From assembly GCF_028736215.1 (NCBI RefSeq), contig NZ_CP117883.1, positions 3,100,001 to 3,164,000 on the forward strand: a DNA stretch of 64,000 nt, given 5' to 3'. The notes under the pieces are model-generated. The model saw only the letters and a list, made by a program, of their open reading frames with translations, had not been told where the DNA came from and did not search any database. The DNA comes from Mucilaginibacter sp. KACC 22773 (GTDB lineage: Bacteria; Bacteroidota; Bacteroidia; Sphingobacteriales; Sphingobacteriaceae). The position numbers and the translations under genes are program-made. How positions within the stretch are numbered: position 1 is the stretch's first letter; every line of letters starts with the position of its first letter. This document shows positions 7,822 to 17,493 of this stretch, piece by piece.

Positions 7822-10800
7822 TTATCTTATTAAATGAACAACACCCGTTCGTTTGGGTAATGAATTATTGTACGACATTCCTTTCCACTCGCTGCCGTTT
7901 ATAAATGTTGCCGAAGCCTGCCACACGTAAACGCCCTGCTCTACGGGTACTCCTTTAAAAGTACCGTCCCAGCCATCGCCATCAACCGGGGTGCCTTTAG
8001 GGGCCGATAGTTTCGTGGTTTCCCAAATTAACTGGCCAAAGCCATTAAATATTTGCAGGTGCCATTGCCTAATACCCGATCCTTTGGCCGCAAACTTTCT
8101 TAGTTCGGTGGTACCGCTGGTAGGCATAAAGGCGTTAGGCAAATACAGTTCGCCGGGAATACCAGTTATGCGTACATAGTGTGTTACTGCGCTATCGCAA
8201 AAATCTTTAGTGCTGGTTACCAGCGTTACCTTATATTTTCCCGTATCTGCATAAGTATGGATTGGGTTACCAAGGGCGCTTACAGTTCCGTCTCCAAAAT
8301 CCCACATCCAATTGGCCGGCGTTCCGGTAGTTTGGTCAACAAACTGAAACTGGTAATTTGGTATGCTGGTGACAGTATCGGGATTGGCGGTAAAAGCAGT
8401 GCCCGGTGGCGACGTAACTTTTATATAATCTTTTTTTACCAAACTGTCTGTACAGCCTGTTAATGGGTTAAGGGCCACAAGTTTAACGGTGTAAGGCGAA
8501 TTTTTATAATTGTAGGTATGTGGTGGTGGCGTAAATCCGGTGGCTGTAGCCCCATCTCCGTAATACCAGGTATAGGATAGGGCTATCGGCTGTGTGTTAG
8601 GATCGGCGTAGGTAGAATTTGTAAACGACGCGGTAACATTTCGGCAGCCCGTGGTATCTGATGCTGCAAAGCCGGCTTTGGGTATATCATATACCATAAC
8701 CCGGTTTGTTGATTTGGATGATTCATTGCCCGACGAACATGCACTTGAAGCGGTTATGGTTACATAATACAGGCCTGGTTTTGTAAATACATAAGGCAGG
8801 TTATCGGTACCGGCTGCTACATTGGTTACTACGGCGTATTTATCATCATAAATGGTGTAATAAAATGTATCGCCGCCTGATGAATTATTTACAAACGTTA
8901 AATTTAAAGGTGCACACCCGCTGTTTTTATTATTCAGAAAAAACATATCCGGCGTAATAGTTGGGGCCGATACCGTTATGGTACGTTTGAGCGTGGTATC
9001 GGTATTGCCACAGTAATTTTGGGCAACCATAAATATGGTGTACTGCTTTGTACGGGTGGTATTTAATGGCGTATCAAACTTAAAATCGCTTTTATCGGTA
9101 TATACTTTTGATTCCAGCATCAGCGGCCCGTCATACAGGTAGTAGGTGTACTGTAAGTTTTTACCGGGCGATGAGTTTTTGCCTGTTACAATAAAAGGCG
9201 AGCAACCTTCAACTCTATCAGGAATTAGCCTTGCAATTGGTTTTTGTGGGCTTATTCTTACCGAATCGAGGTAAGGAGGGGCTATATTGCAATTGCTTAC
9301 AATGCTTAAACTGATGTGATAAACAGTATCCCGACCGTCTGTTTTTGCCAAAAATATGTGTTGGGGATTGGTCCCTGTATCTGTTGAGCCGTCGCCAAAA
9401 TCCCATAAAAAAACACTGTTTATTGGTTTGGATGTATTGGTGAACTTAACCAGCATATTACCGCACGCTGTGCTGTTATCCTTGGTAAACGATGGGGTAG
9501 CAATAGCCGGGGGGATAGTTACTGTAAGTACAAATACACCGCTAACACAGCCCTGGCTGGTTGATATAATATTATACGTTACAGTCGCATTTCCGTTTAA
9601 ATCGCTGTTGGTTAAAACATCGTTTATAAAGCTGCCGCTGCCACTTACCGTGTAACCACCAGCAGTTGCGCTGGTTTTTGATGCATCAACTGCCCACGTA
9701 AACGTTGTTGCAGGTTTCGTTGCTGTAATAGTATAACCAAGCGATTTTCCTGCACAGGACGTAACTGTATTTTTACTTGTAATTGAATCGGCTTTATTGA
9801 TGACGATGGTTGTTGGATCGGTTATGGTATCGCAGGGTGCGGCCAGGGTTGTTATCCCCTGAAAAAGGAGAGTAACCTTGCCCGCCTTTATTTCGGCGGA
9901 TGAAGGTGTATAAACTGTCTGCGCCAAATTTCGGTCGGTAAAGGTGCCGGTACCGCCGGCCCAGCGCATTTTTATTGAAGGATTATTTGACGCACCATTC
10001 AAACTTATGGGTGTCCCGGCGCAAACGGCAGGGTAGGTGCCGGCGGTAACTGTTGGCGCTGCTATAAATTGTAAATGCTGGCTGCTGGTGGCCGGTGCCC
10101 CGCAAACGTTGGTATTTGTTACGGTAACGGTATACTTGGCAAAATCGTTAAATTTTATGACCGGATATTGTGAAACGTCGGTAGTATTATTAATAAAAGA
10201 AAATGCCCCGCCGGTTACCGTCCATTTGTAGGTTGCACCGGTGTTTTGTGCCGATCCGGAAAATGTTACTTTGGTAGCACTGTTAATGTTATTATCAAAT
10301 TTAAGAGTACTATTTGTTCCGCAAAACACAGTATCTTTTGATAATGTGGCTGTGGGCACATCATCAACCACAACCGTTTGTGTGTTAGCATCGGTTATCA
10401 GCCCGCAACTTACCGTCGAGATTGCCAGTTTAATATTGTAAACACCTGTTTTATTAAACAAAAACTGTGGCGTTTGGCTGTTTGCATTTGTGCCGTTTGC
10501 ATAAGCTACGGGTGCTGGACCGGTAACCGTCCACACATATTTATTGGTATTATTACAGTTTGAGTCAATTTTTGATGTGTTTACAGGAGTAACCGTAAGG
10601 GGGATGCAACCCGAATTAACAGGCAGCGAAAAGGTCGGCACAGGAGCCTCCTGGATACAAATATCCTGCGTAACATCGGCAACGGCGCATGAGCCTGTGT
10701 TGTTTTGCAGTTGCAAGGTTACTGTATGCGTACCGGTGGTTGTAAAAGTATAAATGAAAGCATCAGATAGTTTGTAATTAACTTGTTTGGTTACGCCGTC

Positions 10801-11949
10801 AACAAGCCACGTATACCGGGCTTTGCTGTTTGTACAACTTGCCGACGTACTGTTGGGGTCGTCGCCCGGAAAAGAATTGTTTACAAATTTAACCGCAGTA
10901 TTTACACAGGCGGCCACCGGCACAACCGGCAGGTTAATTGGCGGCGCTATAACTTTTGCGTAACTGGCAACGGGGGTGCCTACATTGCCGCAAAACGGGC
11001 TTGCTAATTGCAGTTTTACTTCAAATGAATTGTTTTGGCCTTTAACTATGTTTCCGCATGATGCCTTAACATATTGGTGAGAAACTTTGCCGCCGGCAGC
11101 AAGTATCTGGCAATAGGTATAAGATACCGATGGCGTACCATCGCCCCAGGAAACATTATAAAGCAACCCGGGATAGTTGCTTTTTATAACATTCGGGTCG
11201 ATGTTGTACGTTAAATTGGTAGCCCCGCTGCCAAGGCAGGCCGTTGTGCTACCCTCAACCCCGAAGCTGTTGTTAACCAGGTTATTGACCAGGGTATAAG
11301 TATAGGTACCTGTAATGCCTCCTAAAACAGCTTTTACGCTAATTGTGTAATTAGCAGCTTTGGCTGTAAAATTACCATTATTGGTAAAATTAACATTGGA
11401 TGCTTCAGTCACCTGCGAAAGCTCGTTGTAAAAGCTTGCGGTAACTGTGGCGCCTGTAGTTGATGTATTTATAAAATTATAAGAAGAATTGCCCGACCCC
11501 GAACAAGTGCCAAACACTTCGGGATAATTGGCATCTATCGATTGCGAATTTAACGCTGCAACAGTGCCTGCGCCGGCAACAATTGATATGGCAGCTGATG
11601 ACGTGCTTGTAACCGATGGTTTGGTAGCGGCTACTCTAACCAAATAACCGGTGCCGGGAATGGTGCCGGCTGGTATTATGCCATTTACAAAAGTAGCATA
11701 GTTGCCCGTGAACTTGCCAATTAGTTTTTGCGACGTGAAACTACCGCTGGCATTTGAAAGGTAAAGATTGTAGGTATTAGCAGGATCGATGCATGAACCC
11801 GTTACCTGGATGGGAACGCTTATTGTCGACCCTGGCGCATAGGGGCCGGTATCTACATTGCCAATAGTTATAGTTTGCGCTAAGGCCGAAAAAGCAACTA
11901 AATTAAATAAAGCAAAAAAAAATAAATTTGTAGTAAATATTTTATTCAT
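7822..11949 (-). CDS. Secreted PKD-repeat protein with CHU_C type IX sorting domain
   Basis: 1375 residues: signal peptide (FFALFNLVAFSALAQ), a long series of Ig-like/PKD domains, and a C-terminal gliding-motility-type sorting domain. PKD signatures of the FGDGT type recur (FLWDFGDGSTDTG, WYYGDGATATG, WMWDFGDGTVSALG). The CHU_C domain starts near LYLPNAFMPTSG and ends with the WDGTFKGVPVEQGVYVW segment. Such proteins are exported by the type IX system and displayed as adhesins or sugar-binding surface proteins. It contains many regularly placed cysteines, suggesting disulfide-stabilised domains. The ligand is unknown. Confidence 0.93.
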   Translation of the reverse strand: MNKIFTTNLFFFALFNLVAFSALAQTITIGNVDTGPYAPGSTISVPIQVTGSCIDPANTYNLYLSNASGSFTSQKLIGKFTGNYATFVNGIIPAGTIPGTGYLVRVAATKPSVTSTSSAAISIVAGAGTVAALNSQSIDANYPEVFGTCSGSGNSSYNFINTSTTGATVTASFYNELSQVTEASNVNFTNNGNFTAKAANYTISVKAVLGGITGTYTYTLVNNLVNNSFGVEGSTTACLGSGATNLTYNIDPNVIKSNYPGLLYNVSWGDGTPSVSYTYCQILAAGGKVSHQYVKASCGNIVKGQNNSFEVKLQLASPFCGNVGTPVASYAKVIAPPINLPVVPVAACVNTAVKFVNNSFPGDDPNSTSASCTNSKARYTWLVDGVTKQVNYKLSDAFIYTFTTTGTHTVTLQLQNNTGSCAVADVTQDICIQEAPVPTFSLPVNSGCIPLTVTPVNTSKIDSNCNNTNKYVWTVTGPAPVAYANGTNANSQTPQFLFNKTGVYNIKLAISTVSCGLITDANTQTVVVDDVPTATLSKDTVFCGTNSTLKFDNNINSATKVTFSGSAQNTGATYKWTVTGGAFSFINNTTDVSQYPVIKFNDFAKYTVTVTNTNVCGAPATSSQHLQFIAAPTVTAGTYPAVCAGTPISLNGASNNPSIKMRWAGGTGTFTDRNLAQTVYTPSSAEIKAGKVTLLFQGITTLAAPCDTITDPTTIVINKADSITSKNTVTSCAGKSLGYTITATKPATTFTWAVDASKTSATAGGYTVSGSGSFINDVLTNSDLNGNATVTYNIISTSQGCVSGVFVLTVTIPPAIATPSFTKDNSTACGNMLVKFTNTSKPINSVFLWDFGDGSTDTGTNPQHIFLAKTDGRDTVYHISLSIVSNCNIAPPYLDSVRISPQKPIARLIPDRVEGCSPFIVTGKNSSPGKNLQYTYYLYDGPLMLESKVYTDKSDFKFDTPLNTTRTKQYTIFMVAQNYCGNTDTTLKRTITVSAPTITPDMFFLNNKNSGCAPLNLTFVNNSSGGDTFYYTIYDDKYAVVTNVAAGTDNLPYVFTKPGLYYVTITASSACSSGNESSKSTNRVMVYDIPKAGFAASDTTGCRNVTASFTNSTYADPNTQPIALSYTWYYGDGATATGFTPPPHTYNYKNSPYTVKLVALNPLTGCTDSLVKKDYIKVTSPPGTAFTANPDTVTSIPNYQFQFVDQTTGTPANWMWDFGDGTVSALGNPIHTYADTGKYKVTLVTSTKDFCDSAVTHYVRITGIPGELYLPNAFMPTSGTTELRKFAAKGSGIRQWHLQIFNGFGQLIWETTKLSAPKGTPVDGDGWDGTFKGVPVEQGVYVWQASATFINGSEWKGMSYNNSLPKRTGVVHLIR

Positions 11950-12147
11950 TCACTTGCTTTTACTGTAGATAATTGCTTAAAATTCAATAGATTGGTCGAA
12001 AATAATAATTATTTTCAAATAATAATTGAATTTATTGCAAAAAGTAAAATTTTTGAACCAGAGGTTTTTCGCCAAAAACGAACAAAGTAATTGCCTGTAA
12101 CAGAAATAAAATAGGTTGCTTAATAATGAATGATAACGGTGCTAAGC

Positions 12148-13395
12148 TTACTTTAAATTTCCAAAAAATAAATAAGAGATGAATATTGCAGCTATGATAC
12201 CGGCTGCATCGGCAAATAAGCCGGCGGGTATGGCGTACCGTGATTTTTTTATCCCCACGGTACCAAAATATAAGGCAACTATATAGAACGTAGTATCGGC
12301 CGAACCGTTGAATACACTACCCAGGCGGCCTGCAAAACTATCGGGGCCAAAGGTTTTCATTACATCTATCATCATTGCTTTTGAACCAGATCCGCTGAGC
12401 GGTTTCATGTAGGCTACGGGCATTGCATCTACAAACCGGGTGTCAAGGTTGGCCTTTATACAAACCCAACGCAAACCCTCGTTCATATAATCCAGCGCAC
12501 CGCAACTACGAAACACGCTAATACCTACTAACATTGCCACCAGGTAAGGGATTATCTTTACCGATGTTTCAAATCCGCTTTTTGCTCCTTCTACAAAAAC
12601 ATCAAATACATTTATTTTTTTTATCAATCCGCCTACGATAAATACTACCGGGATAAAAAACAATAAAAAGTTACTAACTACTTTAGATACTATACTTATT
12701 TCTTCGTTAGTTAAGTACTTTGTAAAATACCATACCACTATCGTAATAAAAGCGGTTACCCCGCCCAGCCAGGCAATGATAACCTTATCCCAAAGGTTTA
12801 TCTTTTGTTTTATAGCTACAATTAATAAACCAACAACCGTTGCTACGTAGGTTGCTATAACGCATGGTAAAAATATATCTGCAGGATCTTTGGCATTTAA
12901 AATGGCACGTTGCGCTATGATAGTAACCGGCAACATTTGCAGGCCCGAAGTATGCAGCACCAGGAACATGATCTGTGCGTTTGAAGCCGATTCCTTATCT
13001 TTATTTAACTCCTGCAGGCTCCCCATAGCTTTTAAACCCAGCGGGGTGGCCGCATTATCAAGCCCAAGTAAATTGGCCGAGAAATTCATGAGCATTTGAC
13101 CAACAGCCGGATGCTTTTTAGGTACATCAGGAAACAGGCGGCTAAAAAACGGCCCTACCAGCCGCGATAGAAAATTTATGGCGCCTGCCTTTTCGCCCAC
13201 ATTTAATATACCCAGCCAAAAGGCCATAGCGCCAATCAATGGTAAGGCAATATCCATTACCGATGATTTTGACGAATTGAAAATACCGTCGACAAGCAAT
13301 TTAAAAGCCTCTACGTCGCCAAAAAAAATAAGCTTAATGAGTGCTACAACAAAAGCGATCAAAAAAAATGCTATCCAGATATAATTAAGGGCCAT
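12148..13395 (-). CDS. SpmA-SpmB fused nucleoside-recognition (Gate) membrane protein
   Basis: About 415 residues with two similar membrane modules. The first contains NVGEKAGAINFLSRLVGPFF and NLLGLDNAATPLGLKAMG, typical of SpmA. The second contains KIIPYLVAMLVGISVFR and PLSGSGSKAMMIDVM, typical of SpmB. In spore formers these are separate proteins; here they are one chain, as usual in Bacteroidota. Transport of a small solute is suspected for the family but the substrate is unproven. I start at the ATG at 13393-13395 (MALNYIWIAFFLIAF); a TTG 42 bases upstream would add 14 polar residues. Confidence 0.88.
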   Translation of the reverse strand: MALNYIWIAFFLIAFVVALIKLIFFGDVEAFKLLVDGIFNSSKSSVMDIALPLIGAMAFWLGILNVGEKAGAINFLSRLVGPFFSRLFPDVPKKHPAVGQMLMNFSANLLGLDNAATPLGLKAMGSLQELNKDKESASNAQIMFLVLHTSGLQMLPVTIIAQRAILNAKDPADIFLPCVIATYVATVVGLLIVAIKQKINLWDKVIIAWLGGVTAFITIVVWYFTKYLTNEEISIVSKVVSNFLLFFIPVVFIVGGLIKKINVFDVFVEGAKSGFETSVKIIPYLVAMLVGISVFRSCGALDYMNEGLRWVCIKANLDTRFVDAMPVAYMKPLSGSGSKAMMIDVMKTFGPDSFAGRLGSVFNGSADTTFYIVALYFGTVGIKKSRYAIPAGLFADAAGIIAAIFISYLFFGNLK

Positions 13396-13474
13396 ACGTG
13401 TCTTTAAGGCTTTGAAGTTAATGGTTTTGTATTTCAATATGAAATAATACTTAACTTGGACAGTGGGAAGATAG

Positions 13475-13596
13475 AATCAAGAGTCAAGAATTAAGATAGC
13501 GCGAATTTGCTAAGAATAGGATCGAAGCTGTTTCTTCATTAAAATTAATCCTAAATTAGCCTTTATAGTTTTTGTCTTGATTCTTGACTCTTGATT
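13475..13596. repeat. AATCAAG-type intergenic inverted repeat
   Basis: Arms at 13475-13496 and 13575-13596 match at 21 of 22 positions and are themselves made of the short unit (A)ATCAAGA/GTCAAGA repeated three times. The spacer is 78 bases. It sits between divergent genes, so it is not an ordinary terminator. The same sequence family recurs at 38337-38470. Confidence 0.75.
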
Positions 13597-13626
13597 TTCT
13601 CCCCACGTATTAAAAAAAACAACACC

Positions 13627-14058
13627 ATGATCACTACTTCGGCCATTTTAAACACCGCTATAACCGATTTTTTGCAAACCAGATCACCCGATGATAATTG
13701 GGATTTAAAACCCGCACCCGGTAAATGGTCAAAAAAAGAGGTCATTGGCCACCTGATTGACAGCGCCCAAATAAACCTGCAGCGCTTTGTACGCTGCACT
13801 TACGAGGAGAACTTTAAACTGGTTTATGAGCAGGATATTTATGTTGCTGTACAACATTACCAGGATGCTGATATTAAAGAAGTGCTTGACCTTTGGATTT
13901 TGCTTAACAGGCAAATAATAAGGGTTTGGGAAAATTACCCGGCCGACAGGCTGACCGCCCGTTGCGATAACAGCAAAGGCGAACCCAACCTTCAAACTGT
14001 TGAATGGCTGGCTAATGATTATGTTGAACATTTAATGCATCATTTAAAAACTATTTAA
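13627..14058 (+). CDS. DinB-superfamily (four-helix) protein
   Basis: 143 residues with the DinB/YfiT four-helix bundle pattern: KWSKKEVIGHLIDSA early and VEHLMHHL at the end, supplying the histidines that usually bind a metal. Proteins of this fold are often metal-dependent thiol transferases or damage-inducible hydrolases; this one has no assigned substrate. The ATG at 13627 is preferred over an in-frame TTG at 13591 because the extra residues come from the repeat element upstream. The next gene starts four bases after its stop. Confidence 0.82.
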   Translation: MITTSAILNTAITDFLQTRSPDDNWDLKPAPGKWSKKEVIGHLIDSAQINLQRFVRCTYEENFKLVYEQDIYVAVQHYQDADIKEVLDLWILLNRQIIRVWENYPADRLTARCDNSKGEPNLQTVEWLANDYVEHLMHHLKTI

Positions 14059-14062
14059 TTAT

Positions 14063-14479
14063 ATGGCAGGATACTCCGGTACACCGTTGGCAAAAAAGCT
14101 GGGCATAAAGGCTTCGGCAACAGTAATGCTGATTAACGCCCCCGATTATTATTTGCAGTTATTTACCGACATGCCGGCCGAAGTTTACTTTGTGGATGAT
14201 GCCGGTGTTAAAAAAGATCTTATCCATTTTTTCACAAAAAGCCAGGACGAGTTTTTAATTAATTTGCCGCAATTGATGAAGCAAATAAAACCCGATGGCA
14301 TGATCTGGGTGTCGTGGCCCAAAAAAGCATCAAAAGTGGTTACCGATATTACTGAAGACGTAATCCGCAATTTCGCACTTAAAATAGGGCTGGTTGATAT
14401 AAAGGTTTGTGCCGTGGACGAGATTTGGTCGGGTTTAAAATTGGTTATTCCGGTAAAGGACAGGAAATCATTGGCTTAA
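14063..14479 (+). CDS. DUF3052-type protein
   Basis: 138 residues opening MAGYSGTPLAKKLGIK, the signature of the DUF3052-type proteins common in Bacteroidota and Actinobacteria. The rest is a small alpha/beta protein with a DGMIWVSWPKK segment, containing no visible catalytic set. It follows the DinB-fold gene by four bases and is very likely co-transcribed. Function unknown. Confidence 0.8.
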   Translation: MAGYSGTPLAKKLGIKASATVMLINAPDYYLQLFTDMPAEVYFVDDAGVKKDLIHFFTKSQDEFLINLPQLMKQIKPDGMIWVSWPKKASKVVTDITEDVIRNFALKIGLVDIKVCAVDEIWSGLKLVIPVKDRKSLA

Positions 14480-14572
14480 AACTTTTTTGGTAATAACAGC
14501 GTAAACAATCATCAGCTATTATTTGCAAACGCCAACAATTACCTAACTTAGCATCATCATAAATTTAATACT

Positions 14573-15007
14573 ATGGCCACAATAGAACTTAAACGTGTGC
14601 ATGGCGATTTCGGCTTTGAGGCCGTGGATTCCATTGGTCACACAGTAAAAATGGATAGCAGCCCCGAAAGTGGTGGCGAAGATTTTGGGATACGCCCGAT
14701 GCAAATGCTGTTAATGGGCCTTGCAGGTTGCTCGGCAATTGATGTTATCAGCATTTTAAAAAAACAACGCCAGGAAGTAAAGGACTATAAAATGGTGGTT
14801 AACGGCGAACGCGAAGCCGGCAAAGAACCTTCGTTATGGCAGGATATCGAAGTTGAATTTCACTTGTATGGCGATATTGATGAAGATAAAGCAGCCCGCG
14901 CGGTTGAATTATCATTAAACAAATATTGTTCTGTAGCTGCTACGCTTGGTAAAGCCGGCGCCGATATTAAATCGAAGGTGTTTGTTCACCCGGCAGTAGA
15001 GATATAA
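14573..15007 (+). CDS. OsmC family peroxide-handling protein
   Basis: 144 residues with both OsmC/Ohr cysteines in context: the first in LAGCSAIDVISILKKQ and the second in NKYCSVAATLGKAG. The family reduces organic hydroperoxides through these two thiols in the cytoplasm. The YhfA-like subgroup fits the spacing best. It stands alone, followed by a strong terminator hairpin. Confidence 0.92.
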   Translation: MATIELKRVHGDFGFEAVDSIGHTVKMDSSPESGGEDFGIRPMQMLLMGLAGCSAIDVISILKKQRQEVKDYKMVVNGEREAGKEPSLWQDIEVEFHLYGDIDEDKAARAVELSLNKYCSVAATLGKAGADIKSKVFVHPAVEI

Positions 15008-15068
15008 CGACAATAAAATCTATTAAAGTTCTGGTAAAGTTCCGGGGAAATTAAAGGGACTTATTTAA

Positions 15069-15109
15069 AACGTAAAAAGCGATGGCTATAAACCATCGCT
15101 TTTTACGTT
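15069..15109. terminator. Two-way terminator after osmC-like gene
   Basis: 17-bp perfect arms (AACGTAAAAAGCGATGG at 15069-15085 and its complement at 15093-15109) around a 7-base loop, with A- and T-runs inside the stem so it can work from either strand. A diverged copy lies at 15563-15605, which shows it was duplicated with the gene beside it. Confidence 0.85.
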
Positions 15110-15123
15110 TTAACCTCAGGCTC

Positions 15124-15384
15124 TTACTCGCCTTCAAAAAAATCTATTAATCCGCCAAAGTAGCTATGGGTCCAGCCATCGGTTATATCGTCAAAATCCT
15201 CATCGGGAATGTTGGTGTGCTCAATTTCGGCAAATGTGCCTTGTTTATCGGGGTGTAGTTTTATGGTAACTACAAAATCATCTGATTTACCTTCAGAATA
15301 CCATTGCGGTACAATTTTCTCGGGATGATAAATGGTTGGCAGCCGATGAGGTTTAAAACAGTGTTTGCTGCCGGCATTTTTCAA
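15124..15384 (-). pseudogene. Truncated duplicate of the neighbouring AHSA1/SRPBCC gene
   Basis: The last 62 or so codons (from about 15317 down to the stop at 15124-15126) are very close to the C-terminal half of the gene at 15619-16002; both end GWTHSYFGGLIDFFEGE. The first 20-odd codons of the frame (MKNAGSKHCFKPHRLP) have no match to the intact gene, so the AHSA1 N-terminal half is missing. The similarity continues into the downstream terminator, with a constant offset of 495 bases. This is best read as a partial tandem duplication, not a working protein. Confidence 0.8.
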
Positions 15385-15385
15385 T

Positions 15386-15474
15386 GGTGTACCAGCCCGT
15401 ACCAGGGTGTTTCACCCCGTACCACCCCGTACCAGGTTGTTTCAGGGTGTGTCATCCCGTACCGGTACACACAC
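15386..15474. repeat. Short imperfect GGTACGGG tandem repeat cluster
   Basis: Within about 90 bases the core CCCGTACC (GGTACGGG on the other strand) occurs five times, alternating with GGGTGTTTCA-like units seen three times. The block lies exactly between the truncated duplicate and the intact AHSA1 gene and is richer in G+C than its surroundings. It has no open frame with protein-like composition. Confidence 0.7.
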
Positions 15475-15562
15475 TTTTGGGCTTGTAATGCTTGCTTGAT
15501 TAACCAACACGCGGTTGGTAAAGGCTAAGCTTTTTGTAATACAGCCCTGTAAGTACTTTATT

Positions 15563-15605
15563 AAACATAAAAAGCGACGGATTATAACCATCGCTTTTTA
15601 TGTTT
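15563..15605. terminator. Terminator downstream of AHSA1-type gene
   Basis: Arms at 15563-15580 and 15588-15605 form an 18-bp stem with one mismatch, with A/T runs on both sides. It lies immediately after the stop of the leftward gene and is the sister copy of the hairpin at 15069-15109. Confidence 0.82.
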
Positions 15606-15618
15606 TAACCTCCGGCCG

Positions 15619-16002
15619 TCACTCGCCTTCAAAAAAGTCTATCAATCCGCCAAAGTAGCTATGGGTCCAGCCATCGGCAATGTCATCAAAATCCTCATCG
15701 GGTATGTTGGTGTGCCTAACTTCGGCAGATGTGCCTTGTTTATCGGGGTGTAGTTTTATGGTAACTATTGAATCGTCTGATTTACCTTCAAAATACCATT
15801 GCTGTACAATTTTTTTGCCGGGCTCAAATTCTATGTTTTTACCAACAATGCTGCCATCCCACATAGAGAATTCCGACCCTGGTTCGGTACTCATTTGAGC
15901 TGTTTCACCTGTCCATAACTCAATAGTGACGGGATTGGTAAGGGCCATATAAATTTCGTCGGGCGTTGCCGGTATGCTGTAGTATTTTTTAAAATCTTTC
16001 AC
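15619..16002 (-). CDS. AHSA1/SRPBCC domain protein
   Basis: 127 residues matching the short START-like (SRPBCC) fold: KKYYSIPATPDEIYMALTNP at the N-terminus, then WTGETAQMS and the C-terminal helix GWTHSYFGGLIDFFEGE. Such proteins form a deep cavity for hydrophobic ligands, or act as Hsp90 co-chaperone-like domains; no ligand is known here. The start codon is GTG. A truncated copy of its C-terminal half lies downstream. Confidence 0.85.
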   Translation of the reverse strand: MKDFKKYYSIPATPDEIYMALTNPVTIELWTGETAQMSTEPGSEFSMWDGSIVGKNIEFEPGKKIVQQWYFEGKSDDSIVTIKLHPDKQGTSAEVRHTNIPDEDFDDIADGWTHSYFGGLIDFFEGE

Positions 16003-16025
16003 CTGCGCAATTTAGCAAGATTATT

Positions 16026-16616
16026 TTAAACGTTTACAGGTCCTATTGGTAATACCACACGACCGTAAACCTCATTTAACACATTGGCAATACCAGTGTA
16101 TATAGCCGATGCGCCGCAAATAATACCCTCGTAACCCGCCAGGTGTTTAATAGCAGGATTACCTGTTGCATCGCCCGCCACTAATAAAAAGAATAATATG
16201 GTTAGCGATCCAAAAACAAACTGCAATGCGCGGTTCAATTTTAACGTGCCAAAAAACAAAAGCAAGGTGAATACTCCCCAAACTGATAAATAAGCACACA
16301 TAGCGCCTTCAGATGCTGCTGTAGCCCAGCCCAGTTTTGGCATTACAATAAGGCCAACTAACGATAGCCAGAAAAATCCGTACGATGTAAATGCAGTTAG
16401 CCCGAATGTGTTATTCTTTTTTGCCTCAATAACGCCTGCAATAACCTGTGCCAGGCCGCCGTAAAAAATGCCCATAGCCAGTATCATGCCGTTCATTTCA
16501 AAAAAACCGGCGTTATGGATGTTTAACAAAACGGTGGTCATACCGAAGGCGCAAAGCCCAAGCGGCGCCGGATTAGCAATGCCGTCCTTTACAGGGGCAG
16601 GTGTAGTAGGGATCAT
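16026..16616 (-). CDS. satP: Acetate uptake transporter (GPR1/FUN34/YaaH family)
   Basis: 196 residues with six membrane helices and the family signature NPAPLGL at about 16-22. The SatP/YaaH family carries acetate and succinate across the inner membrane with protons. Loop and helix lengths match the bacterial members throughout. It is separated from the AHSA1 gene by 23 bases on the same strand, but a functional link is not obvious. Confidence 0.93.
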   Translation of the reverse strand: MIPTTPAPVKDGIANPAPLGLCAFGMTTVLLNIHNAGFFEMNGMILAMGIFYGGLAQVIAGVIEAKKNNTFGLTAFTSYGFFWLSLVGLIVMPKLGWATAASEGAMCAYLSVWGVFTLLLFFGTLKLNRALQFVFGSLTILFFLLVAGDATGNPAIKHLAGYEGIICGASAIYTGIANVLNEVYGRVVLPIGPVNV

Positions 16617-16696
16617 GTTGGTTTAGTATTAGTTGGTTTATAACGCAAGCTAATTGATTTATGATTATTTTACAATTTTATTTACAACTCTGCACT

Positions 16697-16704
16697 TACT
16701 TTTG
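16697..16704 (+). promoter_or_regulatory. Promoter -7 box of gpmA
   Basis: TACTTTTG matches the Bacteroidota -7 consensus TAnnTTTG exactly and ends 16 bases before the gpmA start codon. No clear -33 TTG is seen at the usual spacing. Confidence 0.5.
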
Positions 16705-16720
16705 CGTTAAGTAAATACCT

Positions 16721-17410
16721 ATGCAAAAAATAGTATTGATACGCCACGGTGAAAGTATTTTTAATCTCGAAAACCGTTTTACCGGTTGGGAAGATGTCGA
16801 TTTGTCTGAAAATGGCTATCAGCAAGCCCACAAAGCAGGGCAGATCCTTAAAAAAAATGGTTATAACTTTGATGTCGGTTTTACCTCGTATTTAAAGCGA
16901 TCAATTAAAACCATGCATTTTATATTGGAGGAGTTGGATCATTTATGGATTCCGGTTGAAAAATCATGGCGGCTTAATGAACGTTTTTATGGCGCGTTAC
17001 AGGGAATGAACAAAGATGAAGCCATAGCCAAATACGGTGCCGAACAGGTTCAAAAATGGCGGCGCGACCCCAATGAACACCCGCCTGCTGTTACCCGCGA
17101 TGATCCAAGGTTTCCCGGTCACGATTTGCGCTATAAAAATTTAACAGATCGCGAGCTACCACTCACCGAAAACCTTAGCGAGACAATGGATAGGGTATTG
17201 CCCTTTTGGAACGAAACCATTGTAAGTGCTATGCGCCGCAACCAAAAGGTAATTGTAGTTGCCCATGGCAACAGCCTGCGTTCATTAATTAAGTATATAG
17301 ATTGCCTTACCGATGAGCAGGTGACTCAACTTGAAATCCCCACAGCTACACCATGGGTTTATGAACTGGACCACGGGTTAAACCAGATAAGGCATTATTA
17401 TTTGGATTGA
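16721..17410 (+). CDS. gpmA: 2,3-bisphosphoglycerate-dependent phosphoglycerate mutase
   Basis: 229 residues, the usual bacterial dPGM length. The catalytic histidine is in LIRHGESIFNLENRFTGW, followed by the family segments LNERFYGALQGMNKDEA and VVAHGNSLRSLIKYI with the second catalytic histidine. It interconverts 3- and 2-phosphoglycerate in glycolysis and gluconeogenesis. It is transcribed alone from the promoter just upstream. Confidence 0.96.
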   Translation: MQKIVLIRHGESIFNLENRFTGWEDVDLSENGYQQAHKAGQILKKNGYNFDVGFTSYLKRSIKTMHFILEELDHLWIPVEKSWRLNERFYGALQGMNKDEAIAKYGAEQVQKWRRDPNEHPPAVTRDDPRFPGHDLRYKNLTDRELPLTENLSETMDRVLPFWNETIVSAMRRNQKVIVVAHGNSLRSLIKYIDCLTDEQVTQLEIPTATPWVYELDHGLNQIRHYYLD

Positions 17411-17493
17411 GATTTGATTTTCATGGAGATATGCAGCGTATTTGTTTATCTTAGTCGTCCCGATTAACTATAAACCATACGCTAAAACAAAAA

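Noticed and set aside
7991..11007. Several long frames opposite the PKD protein
   Set aside because: They are antisense shadows of a biased coding sequence; none has a start context or recognisable motif.
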